Counted from the stretch's first letter, positions 1-6,542 are shown. The stretch is DNA of 12,787 nucleotides from Lyngbya sp. PCC 8106 (GCF_000169095.1 NZ_AAVU01000083.1:1-12787); one strand, 5' to 3'. The notes: generated from the sequence alone by a model not told the origin. A program made the numbers and translations.

Positions 1-173
1 TCTCAGGACGTAAGCTTTCTCGGCAGGCAGTTAGCGCTTGGGTAAGGGGCCACGCAAATCCAAGACTCTCTCCGGCTGAAATGCTTGTGATACTGGAAAT
101 ATTGGAGTGTACGCTCACTGAATTAGCAATAGCTTTTCAAGAATCCCCAGACAAATCCCAGAAAAGTGAATAG
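1..173 (+). CDS. XRE-family HTH transcriptional regulator, C-terminal part (5' end outside window)
   Basis: An open frame enters from the left edge (first full codon at base 3) and stops with TAG at 171-173, giving the last 56 residues. Visible is the recognition-helix part of a lambda-repressor-like helix-turn-helix (LSRQAVSAWVRG), followed by the usual tail, HANPRLSPAEML, and a helix ending in LTELA, as in HTH_3 proteins. It therefore probably binds operator DNA as a dimer. It ends 94 bases before kfrA, and the gap holds two near-palindromic 18-bp sites over a strong promoter. Control of kfrA, of itself, or of both by this protein is a reasonable inference, but the N-terminus is not visible. 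The frame is too short for length comparison. Confidence 0.75.
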   Translation, partial: SGRKLSRQAVSAWVRGHANPRLSPAEMLVILEILECTLTELAIAFQESPDKSQKSE

Positions 174-186
174 TTTGTTGACTTTC

Positions 187-215
187 TTGACAATGTAAGG
201 TTAGCCTTAAATAAT
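187..215 (+). promoter_or_regulatory. Sigma70-type promoter of kfrA
   Basis: A perfect -35 box TTGACA (187-192) is followed after 17 bp by AATAAT (210-215, five of six matches to TATAAT). Transcription would start near 222, leaving a leader of about 45 nt before the ATG at 268. This is the best consensus promoter noticed in the window. The spacer is occupied by operator-like site 1. Confidence 0.7.
194..211 (+). promoter_or_regulatory. Operator-like site 1 (18-bp near-palindrome in promoter spacer)
   Basis: TGTAAGGTTAGCCTTAAA has half-sites TAAGG/CCTTA and lies between the -35 and -10 boxes. It matches the site at 229-246 closely. A protein bound here would block RNA polymerase. Likely ligands are the XRE protein encoded just upstream or KfrA itself, by analogy with autoregulated plasmid KfrA; this is inference. 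Confidence 0.55.
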
Positions 216-228
216 TTAGAGGATTTTT

Positions 229-246
229 TGTAAAGTCAACCTTACA
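229..246 (+). promoter_or_regulatory. Operator-like site 2 (18-bp near-palindrome in kfrA leader)
   Basis: TGTAAAGTCAACCTTACA repeats the pattern of site 1, exactly 35 bp downstream of it. Its left arm TGTAA pairs with TTACA. It sits just after the expected transcription start. In addition TGTAAGGTT of site 1 and AACCTTACA of site 2 are perfect reverse complements. Confidence 0.55.
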
Positions 247-267
247 ATTAGCAACGAAGCGACTATC

Positions 268-1152
268 ATGACAAAACTACCCACCACATTCACGGCTTTG
301 GATTTAGCAGGATTCAAGGTAGACCAGTCTAGGCAATACACAAGTGTTGATCGAGAGATGGTTGATACCGCTTGTGCGGTCTTGCAGAAAAACCGTATAG
401 GCATTGTTACTCGTTCAGTTCAATCGGCTCTTAAGCACATTTACGGCATTGGAGGAAGCAGCGATACAATTTGCAACTTGCTTAAAGAATGGAGGCAAGA
501 CAACCTCTCAAGTCTCAAACAAGGTAAGAATGACAAAGACGTAGTTTCGGCAATCCTAGAGGCAACAGATGATGGCTTATTAGACGAGCAAGACATTCCC
601 GAGGAATACTTGGTTGTCATGCGCCAAATGGCTGTGGCAGGTTACAGGCTTGCCTATCAAAAGGCTGATACTTCGGTGTCCGGCGATCGCATAAAGACCC
701 TAGCTTCCGAAAATGATTTAATGCGGCAACAGCTTAAGGACTTTCCCCAGTTGCAGCTTGAACTAAACTTCTACAAAAATGAACACGAGCGCCAAAAGGC
801 TGAACTCAAAGAGGCTTATATCAATCTCAACAAGCAGCAGTTAGCCAACTCCGAACAATTTAAACAGCAGTTAGATTCCTTGCACCAGCAGCGCAATGAT
901 TTGGAAAACCAGCTTCTTCAGGCTCACAATAAACTTGTCGAACTGGAATCCAAAGAATCTGAGCATACCGGGGAAATTTCTGCGGGCATCCAGGTTGAAC
1001 AATTTGAACGGGAGCTTGCATCCAAAAATCAACAAGTTCAATCTCTGCAAGTGGAAGTGGAAAGTTTGAAATCCCAATTGGCGGAGTTTAAATCCAATGG
1101 GCAGTCCGCAAAGCCATCTGCCAATAAAAATGGCGTTACCACTAAGAAATAA
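268..1152 (+). CDS. kfrA: KfrA-like plasmid DNA-binding coiled-coil protein
   Basis: 294 aa. Residues about 27-80 match the KfrA_N domain: a helix after VDREMVDTACAVLQ, then the conserved pattern G-G-S-S-D-T-I ... L-L-K-E-W-R (62-76). From about 140 to 275 the protein is rich in Q, E, K, L and N with heptad-like spacing, a long coiled coil. This architecture is that of KfrA, which binds its own promoter, autoregulates, and has been linked to plasmid segregation or nucleoid-like organisation. The C-terminal 20 residues are polar and lysine-rich. The gene has its own promoter with two operator-like sites and its own terminator (1161-1190), so it is monocistronic. It contains a HIP1 site (683-690). 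No strong Shine-Dalgarno precedes the ATG. It could also be a phage-borne KfrA homologue. Confidence 0.85.
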   Translation: MTKLPTTFTALDLAGFKVDQSRQYTSVDREMVDTACAVLQKNRIGIVTRSVQSALKHIYGIGGSSDTICNLLKEWRQDNLSSLKQGKNDKDVVSAILEATDDGLLDEQDIPEEYLVVMRQMAVAGYRLAYQKADTSVSGDRIKTLASENDLMRQQLKDFPQLQLELNFYKNEHERQKAELKEAYINLNKQQLANSEQFKQQLDSLHQQRNDLENQLLQAHNKLVELESKESEHTGEISAGIQVEQFERELASKNQQVQSLQVEVESLKSQLAEFKSNGQSAKPSANKNGVTTKK

Positions 1153-1160
1153 AGTCTAAT

Positions 1161-1190
1161 CCCCATAGCATTCTGTGGGGAATTTTATTT
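1161..1190 (+). terminator. Intrinsic terminator of kfrA
   Basis: CCCCATAG (1161-1168) pairs with CTGTGGGG (1173-1180) around a 4-nt loop, followed by AATTTTATTT. It lies 8 bases after the kfrA stop codon. Confidence 0.8.
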
Positions 1191-1220
1191 AGCTTTACAG
1201 ATATCTTAGGTACGAATTTC

Positions 1221-1232
1221 TCCAATATTGGA
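1221..1232. other. Perfect 12-bp palindrome TCCAATATTGGA
   Basis: A self-complementary dodecamer lies in the AT-rich 199-base gap between kfrA and the DUF6876 gene. It could be a repressor site. Apart from this, the kfrA terminator and the leader motif at 1320, I see only A/T runs (1277-1315) in this gap. Confidence 0.3.
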
Positions 1233-1319
1233 ATTGAAGATGTTGAACGCTTTCTTTGAAAAGCCATTAGCAAATAATTTTTAATTTTTAATTCTTAAAG
1301 TTTATAACTTTTTATTAGG

Positions 1320-1346
1320 CTACCGCTTCTTGTTTTTGGAGTTTTT
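1320..1346 (+). promoter_or_regulatory. CTACCGC leader motif, copy 1 (degenerate second half)
   Basis: CTACCGC (1320-1326), 10 nt, then TGGAGTTTTT (1337-1346), 15 nt before the ATG at 1352. The first box is perfect and the second departs from the TGATGTTTTTTGG consensus seen in other copies. Box 1 to ATG is 32 nt, the shortest of the set. Confidence 0.5.
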
Positions 1347-1351
1347 ATAAT

Positions 1352-1750
1352 ATGAATATGACAGTCAAAATGACATCGGAAGAATTGAAAGCTAGCCTTC
1401 AGGGTTTCTGCGGAACCCAAACCTATTATACACATTGGCTCAAGAGGTTTTATTACACCGATGGAGTGAAATTCCTTGCAGATGAAGCCCAAGCTTATTG
1501 GTTACTCGATGCTATTGCCAGCCATCAAACCGGGAAATTATTATCGAATCCGGCGCTGCGAGAAATTCAGTTTTGGAAGCTTCAAGTGAATACTGATCAG
1601 TCTGCCTGTTTGGTTTGCTTGGAAGATAAGGATGCTGAACCCGCAATCAGTCAAACAATTAACCACACCGATTTTCCATTATCCGAAATTACGTTGTACC
1701 TGCAATCCAATGGTAAATATTGGGTTTTAATGGTACCTTCTGAATATTAA
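1352..1750 (+). CDS. DUF6876 family protein
   Basis: 132 aa, function unknown. The order of motifs matches the family as I know it: an N-terminal 'F-x-G-T-x-x-Y-Y' (19-26), then 'TDGVKFLADEAQAYWLLDAIASHQ' spread over 36-59, a central 'F-W-K-L-x-V' segment, and the closing pattern D-F-P-L-x-E-I-x-L-Y ... W-V-L-M-V-P-S-E-Y at the C-terminus. Full family length, so apparently intact. Such proteins are frequent on cyanobacterial plasmids and accessory regions. Three in-frame ATGs (1352, 1358, 1367) are possible starts; the first has no clear Shine-Dalgarno but fits the distance to the leader motif. No terminator is obvious before the next gene. Confidence 0.8.
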   Translation: MNMTVKMTSEELKASLQGFCGTQTYYTHWLKRFYYTDGVKFLADEAQAYWLLDAIASHQTGKLLSNPALREIQFWKLQVNTDQSACLVCLEDKDAEPAISQTINHTDFPLSEITLYLQSNGKYWVLMVPSEY

Positions 1751-1772
1751 TTAATACTTTAATCGCGAAATT

Positions 1773-1789
1773 GCCGGGTCGCACTCGGC
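1773..1789 (+). other. GC-rich hairpin before the start of the 1802 gene
   Basis: GCCGGGT (1773-1779) pairs with ACTCGGC (1783-1789) around loop CGC, with one G-T wobble. It ends 12 nt before the ATG at 1802 and is not followed by a T-run, so it is more likely an mRNA structure near the ribosome site than a terminator. A perfect 12-bp palindrome, TATTAATTAATA (1745-1756), spans the preceding stop codon. Confidence 0.4.
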
Positions 1790-1801
1790 TTACCTAATTC
1801 A

Positions 1802-2122
1802 ATGAATTCACAACAACTTGCAGGACAGATTTTGGCAAAAGTTAAGCAAATTAATCTTCAACTATCGGAGTTGCAAAATTGTTTAGCTACTCAAGAAAAG
1901 CTCCAAACCAAACTTCACATTGCCAGTCTCAAAGGTCGTCGTCGGGGATTGTTGGAAGTTCTTCAACTTCTGAACGAGTCTTGGAAAGACACTGATAGTT
2001 TGTTAAATCCTTATCAAAACTTAGGAGAAACTTCAGAAAAACAACTCCAAAATAATCAGCCTGCAATGAATTGGTGTAAGGAACGATTGAACGCCTTAAA
2101 TTCTAAATGGAAAATCAAATGA
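1802..2122 (+). CDS. Hypothetical helical protein
   Basis: 106 aa, not recognised. Residues 1-45 are rich in L, Q, K and N with coiled-coil spacing (ILAKVKQINLQLSELQNCL). They are followed by a basic patch, KGRRRGLLEVLQLLNESW. No membrane segment or catalytic motif is visible. The stop codon overlaps the next gene (TGA 2120-2122 within ATGATG), so translation of the pair is probably coupled and the two may act together. The start codon has no strong Shine-Dalgarno and lies 12 nt after a hairpin. Confidence 0.55.
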   Translation: MNSQQLAGQILAKVKQINLQLSELQNCLATQEKLQTKLHIASLKGRRRGLLEVLQLLNESWKDTDSLLNPYQNLGETSEKQLQNNQPAMNWCKERLNALNSKWKIK

Positions 2123-2358
2123 TGTACGATTCTTCGCGCATTACTTTTGGACGAATTATCCGACAAGCTAGAAGAATTAGCCTTATTAATGGTGGTGAAC
2201 CTAGTCAATGTCCTAGAAACTGTAGAAATCGGTGTGAATCCGGGGAAACTTTCACCTGCTGTTATTGTCAAAAAATTGTTCCCTATTGCTGTGGTGCTGC
2301 GGATGACTTACCCGATGCTTGCGATGATTGTTGGGGAATTTATTCTAAGGCTGATTAA
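2107..2358 (+). CDS. Small cysteine-rich, probably zinc-binding protein
   Basis: 83 aa if the first ATG is used. In-frame ATGs at 2119 and 2122 are equally plausible; 2119 gives the classic ATGA overlap with the upstream stop and follows a weak GGA. After a basic N-terminus come CPRNCRNRC (residues 35-43) and then CCYCQKIVPYCC and CDDCWG. The paired CxxC spacings suggest a small zinc ribbon or treble-clef-like fold. No known family is assigned. A longer hydrophobic frame (2147-2389) runs through the same DNA but starts at TTG without a ribosome site. The Cys pairs favour the frame given here. Confidence 0.55.
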   Translation: MENQMMYDSSRITFGRIIRQARRISLINGGEPSQCPRNCRNRCESGETFTCCYCQKIVPYCCGAADDLPDACDDCWGIYSKAD

Positions 2359-2359
2359 T

Positions 2360-2391
2360 CTACCGCTTTCTTTGGCTGATTCTTTTTGAGG
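2360..2391 (+). promoter_or_regulatory. CTACCGC leader motif, copy 2
   Basis: CTACCGC (2360-2366), 10 nt, TGATTCTTTTTGAGG (2377-2391), 8 nt, ATG (2400). It begins immediately after the upstream stop codon. The distal end also provides GAGG as a ribosome site. Confidence 0.6.
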
Positions 2392-2399
2392 AAAAAATA

Positions 2400-2723
2400 A
2401 TGGGATTAGGTTTTGCAGCGTATACACCTGCGGTAAATTTCTACTTCAGCACTATGGGAATGGTTCCTCTCATTAATGTAGTAAAAAAAGCCAATGTTGA
2501 AGCGGGTGAAATACTTGAAAGTCTTGTTTTCAAACGAACCCCTTATTTGAATTATGAACAGTGTCAGAAAATTATCGATGCTCTAAACTTGATTCGTTCA
2601 GACAAATGTAAAATTGAAACGGAGGATTCGGAACTTTATGAAGCTGTTTTAGAAAGGATTCCAGAGTTAATTGATTTGCTACAGTTCGTCGTTGATAACG
2701 AATGCCAATTACAACTTTACTAA
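2400..2723 (+). CDS. Hypothetical protein
   Basis: 107 aa, not recognised. The first 35 residues are non-polar and rich in Gly, Ala and Phe (GLGFAAYTPAVNFYFSTMGM). The rest is predicted helical and becomes acidic toward the end (ETEDSELYEAVLERIPELIDLLQFVVDNE). There are three cysteines without zinc-like spacing. It has its own leader motif and a Shine-Dalgarno-like GAGGA about 8 nt before the ATG. No terminator follows immediately; the next one on this strand is at 2887. Confidence 0.6.
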   Translation: MGLGFAAYTPAVNFYFSTMGMVPLINVVKKANVEAGEILESLVFKRTPYLNYEQCQKIIDALNLIRSDKCKIETEDSELYEAVLERIPELIDLLQFVVDNECQLQLY

Positions 2724-2886
2724 TTCAATAATTAGTAATTTAGGAGAATACTGAAAATAGTGACAATCTTTAAAGCCTTTGGAGAACTTAAAGCTTTCAT
2801 TTAAGAAAATGGCTTTCAGATTCAACCCTGGGTATCTGGAAAATAACATCTCCAAATTACCTTTGATAACGCCTTACTTATTGATA

Positions 2887-2916
2887 AACCTTCCTTTTTT
2901 GGAGGGTTTTTTATTT
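2887..2916 (+). terminator. Intrinsic terminator
   Basis: AACCTTCC pairs with GGAGGGTT (one T-G wobble) around a T6 loop, then TTTTATTT. It is 164 bases after the 2400-2723 gene and could end that transcript or a small RNA. Confidence 0.65.
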
Positions 2917-3114
2917 AAAAAAGACGGGTGTATATTCGCATTAAATTGGAAAGTTTTATGAAAAAAATCTACGGCTGGAAAATGCGGTTAAGATTTTGAA
3001 GACTTCAAACTCTTTTAATTCCAACCTAATTTAATGTTGAAAAAATGAAAGTTTTAGACTACAATAGATTACCAACTATTTTCTTGAACTCCAAATTTAA
3101 CTTTGAAAAAATTT

Positions 3115-3142
3115 CCTCTCGAAATCGGGGGGTGTTTTTTTT
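3115..3142 (+). terminator. Intrinsic terminator, possibly bidirectional
   Basis: CCTCTCG (3115-3121) pairs with CGGGGGG (3126-3132) with two wobbles, followed by TG and a run of T. On the - strand the same hairpin is followed by AAATTTTTTC, so it might also stop the convergent operon, though the wobbles become mismatches in that direction. Confidence 0.55.
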
Positions 3143-3216
3143 ACATTGGACAGGTTGCAGCCCGACGCTCAAATTGCTTATTTTTCCTTTGATTACGAAC
3201 TACCGATTGTTGATAG

Positions 3217-3750
3217 CTAGGAAGAAAGGAGAGAAGTTAATTCGGGAACATCTTTAGCCGCTTTCCAACCATCCTGACCTTCAGACCAAATAAGAGTATC
3301 AGGGGTAATTTTACCTTTTAACTTTGACTGTAAAGCCATCTCAGTTTTACCATCAGGTTTGGCAATATGCCAGGTTTTAGAAGGAACAGGAGGAACAGGA
3401 GGAATAGCAGGAACAGGAGGAATAGCAGGAATAGCAGGAACAGGAGGTGGAGTTTGAGGAGATTTAGATTCGGGTGAGGAGTCAAGAGTCTCCTGAATCA
3501 TTTTTTCAAAGCTGTCATAAAATCTAAACTTGGGTTTGGTTTTGGGTTTGGCAATGATAGATTCTCCAGTGCGGGGATTTCGACTAGGACGAGAGCCAAG
3601 CTCTTTGGGATAAAATACACCGAAGTCTGGAATTTTGACTTCATTGCCTGATCGTAATTCTAGCTGAACAAACTTAATTAAAGAGTCAACAACAGCCTGT
3701 ACAGTGGCTTCTGAGAATCCAGTTGAATTCTGAATATAAGTGGTATCCAT
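3217..3750 (-). CDS. HU/IHF-like DNA-binding protein fused to a C-terminal GYF_2 domain
   Basis: 177 aa from the ATG at 3750; an in-frame TTG at 3777 would add 9 residues. Neither has a strong ribosome site, and the ATG start fits the HU alignment. Residues 1-90 are HU/IHF-like: two N-terminal helices, then EVKIPDFGVF, and the arm signature SRNPRTGE (56-63), ending in a helix with FEKMI. Residues about 96-124 are a Pro-Val-Ala-Ile linker coded by a DNA microsatellite. Residues 126-176 resemble GYF_2: W-H-I at the start, GKITPDTLIW, EGQDGWKAA. HU bends DNA; GYF_2 domains are thought to mediate protein contacts. It is the last gene of the RNA polymerase operon, 60 bases downstream (33 for the TTG start), suggesting a template- or polymerase-associated accessory factor. 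That role is inference. Confidence 0.75.
   Translation of the reverse strand: MDTTYIQNSTGFSEATVQAVVDSLIKFVQLELRSGNEVKIPDFGVFYPKELGSRPSRNPRTGESIIAKPKTKPKFRFYDSFEKMIQETLDSSPESKSPQTPPPVPAIPAIPPVPAIPPVPPVPSKTWHIAKPDGKTEMALQSKLKGKITPDTLIWSEGQDGWKAAKDVPELTSLLSS
3383..3450. repeat. Microsatellite-like repeat of GGAACA/GGAATAGCA units inside the HU-GYF gene
   Basis: Tandem degenerate 6- and 9-base units (AGGAACAGG, AGGAATAGC) encode the PVP/AIP repeats of the linker on the - strand. Such arrays change length by slippage, so linker length probably varies between relatives. The reading frame is kept. Confidence 0.8.
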
Positions 3751-3810
3751 TTGAGTTGATGTATTAGCAAGTAGCAAAAATATTGTATCAGTTTTATTGG
3801 GATTTGTTTA

Positions 3811-5517
3811 TTATTTAGAATTCAGAAAGTCTTGAATTTGCTCGTCACTCATCGATAAGTCAAAGAGATAAACTCTAGTTGTTTGGTCTTCGGGTGAACG
3901 TTTTGTTGGATATCTATCATTCTTAAATGCAGTGCTATAGATTTTCATTCGTCTTGTCCACCCCGGCAGAACATAGGCAGCGGATTTATCGCCGATTAAC
4001 CCTAAATGATGAAACCCGATTTGAACTTTTGCCTCATCCCATTTCATCTCCAGGGCTAAGTATTTTTTCCCCGTAATTGTGGGCATATAGCATCTCACAT
4101 CGACCTCTTGACCTTTCCAGGGCGCACGTCTGGGAGTTGCCCATTTTCCATATTGAACAGCGTAGCAATTAATCACTAAAGCTTCCGGGAGTTTCACATT
4201 GTTTAACTGAGCAATAATTTCATCAGGGAATAACAAGAATACTAATCCGGCTGTTCCCGTGTGGGCAGTATGTGAAACTCTCCAATATGCTGCGGCCCAA
4301 GATTCTCCGGTGTACAATTTGCCATTTATTTTAGGCGTTGTGAGCAGTTCATCTCGTTTGATTCGGGCATTTTCTGCCACTTGTTTAATAAGCCTATCAT
4401 CCCCATCATTTTGTTCACGATGCTTAATCGCATTCCCCATCTCAGTCCGATATTCATCCCGATGTTGGGTTGCTGCTTGCATTTGAAAAAGGTCTACTTC
4501 TACTGTACTGAATAGAACATTTTGGTAACTCTGAGGCGTAGAATCTTCTTTGAGGTCAGGTGAACGCCAGTAAGAATTGACCAGTTTCACAATTCGGGTC
4601 ACGGTATCCTCCAAATTTGGGTTTACCAAACAGGGACGACTAAAGTAACATTCATCCGACTTTAAATCCGCCAGCCATTGAATATCTTCGCCTATTTCAT
4701 TTAAGAACTCTTTCACCACATCTAAACCCTCGACATTGTTGGGATAAGCGGACTTCAAACTATCTACTGCTATTTGTAGTTCCTGGGAGAGAAAATCAAC
4801 AATTCTCATTCCTTCTGATTCTCCCGGAATTGCCAAGATAATATTCTCTGCCCTCAAAGCCCGAGTTCTTCCCAACAACGAAGCTACTACGCCTGTTAAG
4901 TCATTCATAGAATTAATCGCAATTTGCTGAAAACTGCCCGTTAATGGTACTTTAGGTAGTTTCTGAACAGAGGGAGGTTGGGGGAAATTAGCGATCGCAG
5001 TTCTGAGATTTGGATAAGTATTACTTTTAATAAGCTGCACAAAATCTCCGTCAGTATCTCGTCCGAGTTCTAAGAGTAATTCCCGAGTAGCAGCTAGAGT
5101 TCCGTATTCGTAGCGAAAGGCTCCTTCTTGCTTATTTTGCCAGAGTTGAACATCACCCCAGTGTCTCATGGGATTACAAAAGACAATATATTCACTTTTC
5201 TTAAATGACTTAGAACAAAAGGCTTTGGGATTGTATTTCCAACTTCCGTCCGGTACTTTCATTTGATACCGCTCAAAATATTGGTCAGGCAGACACATCA
5301 CAGAATAGAATCTTACACCCGCCGCCTTTGCTAAATTCTTCCACATTTGCTGACAGCGTTCTTTTACCTTTTTGACAATGTAGGGGTGAAGCAATAACAA
5401 GCCATTTCTATCTGCTTGAATAACCCGAGTAGCAATGTTTGCATATTCCGCCTCAGCATCGGGATTATCATCTAAGTCAGCTAGTTCAGCTTGGGCTTCT
5501 TGCAGGTCAACTCGCAT
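3811..5517 (-). CDS. Two-barrel RNA polymerase, DPBB-2 (beta'-like) part with DxDGD catalytic motif
   Basis: 568 aa. Residues 115-122 read NPMRHWGD, like the NPCxHPGD of eukaryotic RNA-dependent RNA polymerases (RDR). They are followed at 152-158 by GRDTDGD, the DxDGD loop whose three aspartates (D154, D156, D158) hold the catalytic magnesium in cellular RNA polymerases, YonO and QDE-1/RDR. Downstream, NDLTG (205-209) and QELQIAVDSLKS (245-256) correspond in order and spacing to RDR motifs of the type ND-x-x-G and LHSxAVDFxKTG. The remaining 300 residues are not recognised. The gene follows the 326-aa protein in the same frame after TAA and one codon, and no Shine-Dalgarno precedes its ATG; expression by reinitiation or readthrough is likely. 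Expected role: DNA- or RNA-templated RNA synthesis. The template cannot be read from sequence. It contains a HIP1 site (4991). Confidence 0.75.
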   Translation of the reverse strand: MRVDLQEAQAELADLDDNPDAEAEYANIATRVIQADRNGLLLLHPYIVKKVKERCQQMWKNLAKAAGVRFYSVMCLPDQYFERYQMKVPDGSWKYNPKAFCSKSFKKSEYIVFCNPMRHWGDVQLWQNKQEGAFRYEYGTLAATRELLLELGRDTDGDFVQLIKSNTYPNLRTAIANFPQPPSVQKLPKVPLTGSFQQIAINSMNDLTGVVASLLGRTRALRAENIILAIPGESEGMRIVDFLSQELQIAVDSLKSAYPNNVEGLDVVKEFLNEIGEDIQWLADLKSDECYFSRPCLVNPNLEDTVTRIVKLVNSYWRSPDLKEDSTPQSYQNVLFSTVEVDLFQMQAATQHRDEYRTEMGNAIKHREQNDGDDRLIKQVAENARIKRDELLTTPKINGKLYTGESWAAAYWRVSHTAHTGTAGLVFLLFPDEIIAQLNNVKLPEALVINCYAVQYGKWATPRRAPWKGQEVDVRCYMPTITGKKYLALEMKWDEAKVQIGFHHLGLIGDKSAAYVLPGWTRRMKIYSTAFKNDRYPTKRSPEDQTTRVYLFDLSMSDEQIQDFLNSK

Positions 5518-5520
5518 GAT

Positions 5521-6501
5521 TTATGCTAGGTTTTGAATTGAGTTAAAAGCACCTGCTAAGTTTTGACATTTTTCCTCAAGTTTACTAATAATACTATCTT
5601 GTTCTAATGTCTCAAAATCAAACCATTGCCAGAGCATCCATCCTGGTTTTGCCCTTCTTTCTTCTGCTTCGTGGACAACGCCAATCACAATTTTTCCTTC
5701 ATGGTTGCCCAAGTTTGGTTTATTTCCTTTGAGAGAACTTAAGGGAATAACAAGGTCATAATCTGTTTCATCAAGGGCGCTATTGTGAGATAACGTTCCC
5801 TTTGCCACCCATTCATTCCTCAGCGATGCCCGAAACTGCACGGAGATATTAGATGGGGGATGTTTTAAGTCTGGATCGTCTGGTTCGAGTCCCCAATCTG
5901 GCGGAATTTCATCAGGGTTAGTGGGGTCAAAAGGAACTTCCCCTTCAATGTCAGGAAAAGCTTCTAAAAGCAGCATCAATCTGTAGCTAGCTTTAGCGTG
6001 GGAATCGCCCGTGTTCCAGTGAGTTTTATTAACGGGGTCGTCTTGTGGGTTGCCAGTCGTAGTGCGATGTTCATCATCAACGATAATATATTTCATTTGT
6101 TGATAAAACATTCGATTACAGCCCGTGTGAAGAATACTGCCATAAATTATCCTTTTCCAATCTTCACCGTAATAATTTTTGCCAATCGTTGATTTTTGGG
6201 TAAAGGTAAATCTCCCATGCGTTCTTGAATTTGATGCTAAATCTAGAAAGAAAGGATCTTGAACTCCAGATGGTTTGAAGGCATTTAAAGTTTGAGGATT
6301 TTTCTCGTTCTTCTCAATCTCCCCAATGCAAAACTTTTTAGTTGGATGCAAGGCAGCTAACATTGTATTTCTGAGTACAACAGTTGGGCCGTTGCTTAAT
6401 CGCCTTTCTTTACATTTCCAAACTCGAAAGGTAGCAATGGTATTAATTCTGCCCTCGGAACCACTGTCTGAGTATCTAATATTCTCAAAGATAATTGGCA
6501 T
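5521..6501 (-). CDS. Two-barrel RNA polymerase, DPBB-1 (beta-like) part with paired lysines
   Basis: 326 aa. The segment VQFRASLRNEWVAKG (221-235) followed by DLVIPLSSLKG (249-259) resembles the RDR segment QxRxGGxKG...LSLRxSMxK, which forms the first double-psi barrel. The lysines K234 and K258 are 24 residues apart, the same spacing as the two catalytic lysines I recall for QDE-1. They would bind the nascent RNA end and incoming nucleotide. The N-terminal half is not recognised; it contains YIIVDDEHR (139-146) and TGDSHAKAS (164-172). The end of the protein is helical (TLEQDSIISKLEEKCQNLAGAF) and would run into the 568-aa partner. Order beta-like then beta'-like copies rpoB-rpoC, and the combined length, about 894 aa, fits a small single-chain polymerase such as YonO. 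The assignment is weaker than for the partner and rests partly on it. Confidence 0.6.
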   Translation of the reverse strand: MPIIFENIRYSDSGSEGRINTIATFRVWKCKERRLSNGPTVVLRNTMLAALHPTKKFCIGEIEKNEKNPQTLNAFKPSGVQDPFFLDLASNSRTHGRFTFTQKSTIGKNYYGEDWKRIIYGSILHTGCNRMFYQQMKYIIVDDEHRTTTGNPQDDPVNKTHWNTGDSHAKASYRLMLLLEAFPDIEGEVPFDPTNPDEIPPDWGLEPDDPDLKHPPSNISVQFRASLRNEWVAKGTLSHNSALDETDYDLVIPLSSLKGNKPNLGNHEGKIVIGVVHEAEERRAKPGWMLWQWFDFETLEQDSIISKLEEKCQNLAGAFNSIQNLA

Positions 6502-6542
6502 GATTTAATTCTCTAGTTTAATTTTGTTGTTGAGTTCTGTAT

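Larger units (their letters stand above)
2724..3216. other. 493-base stretch without a convincing gene
   Basis: Short frames here start at weak codons and run through terminator hairpins, so I do not call them. The stretch holds two intrinsic terminators (2887, 3115), a 15-bp odd palindrome TTTGAAG-A-CTTCAAA (2995-3009), and two related words shortly before the terminators: CTCCAAATTACCTTTGA (2850-2866) and CTCCAAATTTAACTTTGA (3089-3106). Two small untranslated transcripts ending at these terminators are possible. The right end separates + strand genes from the convergent - strand operon. Confidence 0.45.

Noticed and set aside
2147..2389. Hydrophobic 80-residue frame overlapping the Cys-rich gene
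   Set aside because: It starts at TTG without a ribosome site and runs into the leader motif of the next gene; the alternative frame has paired CxxC motifs and an ATGA overlap with its neighbour.
3200..3216. CTACCGA followed by TGATAG, resembling the leader motif
   Set aside because: The spacer is 4 nt, there is no T-rich box, and no + strand start codon follows; it lies at the 3' end of a - strand gene.
2779..3257. Two short + strand frames (2779-2961 and 3045-3257)
   Set aside because: Both run through strong terminator hairpins, have weak starts and ordinary composition; the second overlaps the end of the HU-GYF gene.
3383..3450. CRISPR-like or transposon repeat
   Set aside because: The units are 6-9 bases with no spacers and encode an in-frame Pro-rich linker.
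4259..4486. + strand frame opposite the polymerase gene
   Set aside because: Antisense shadow of a well-supported coding region with no ribosome site.
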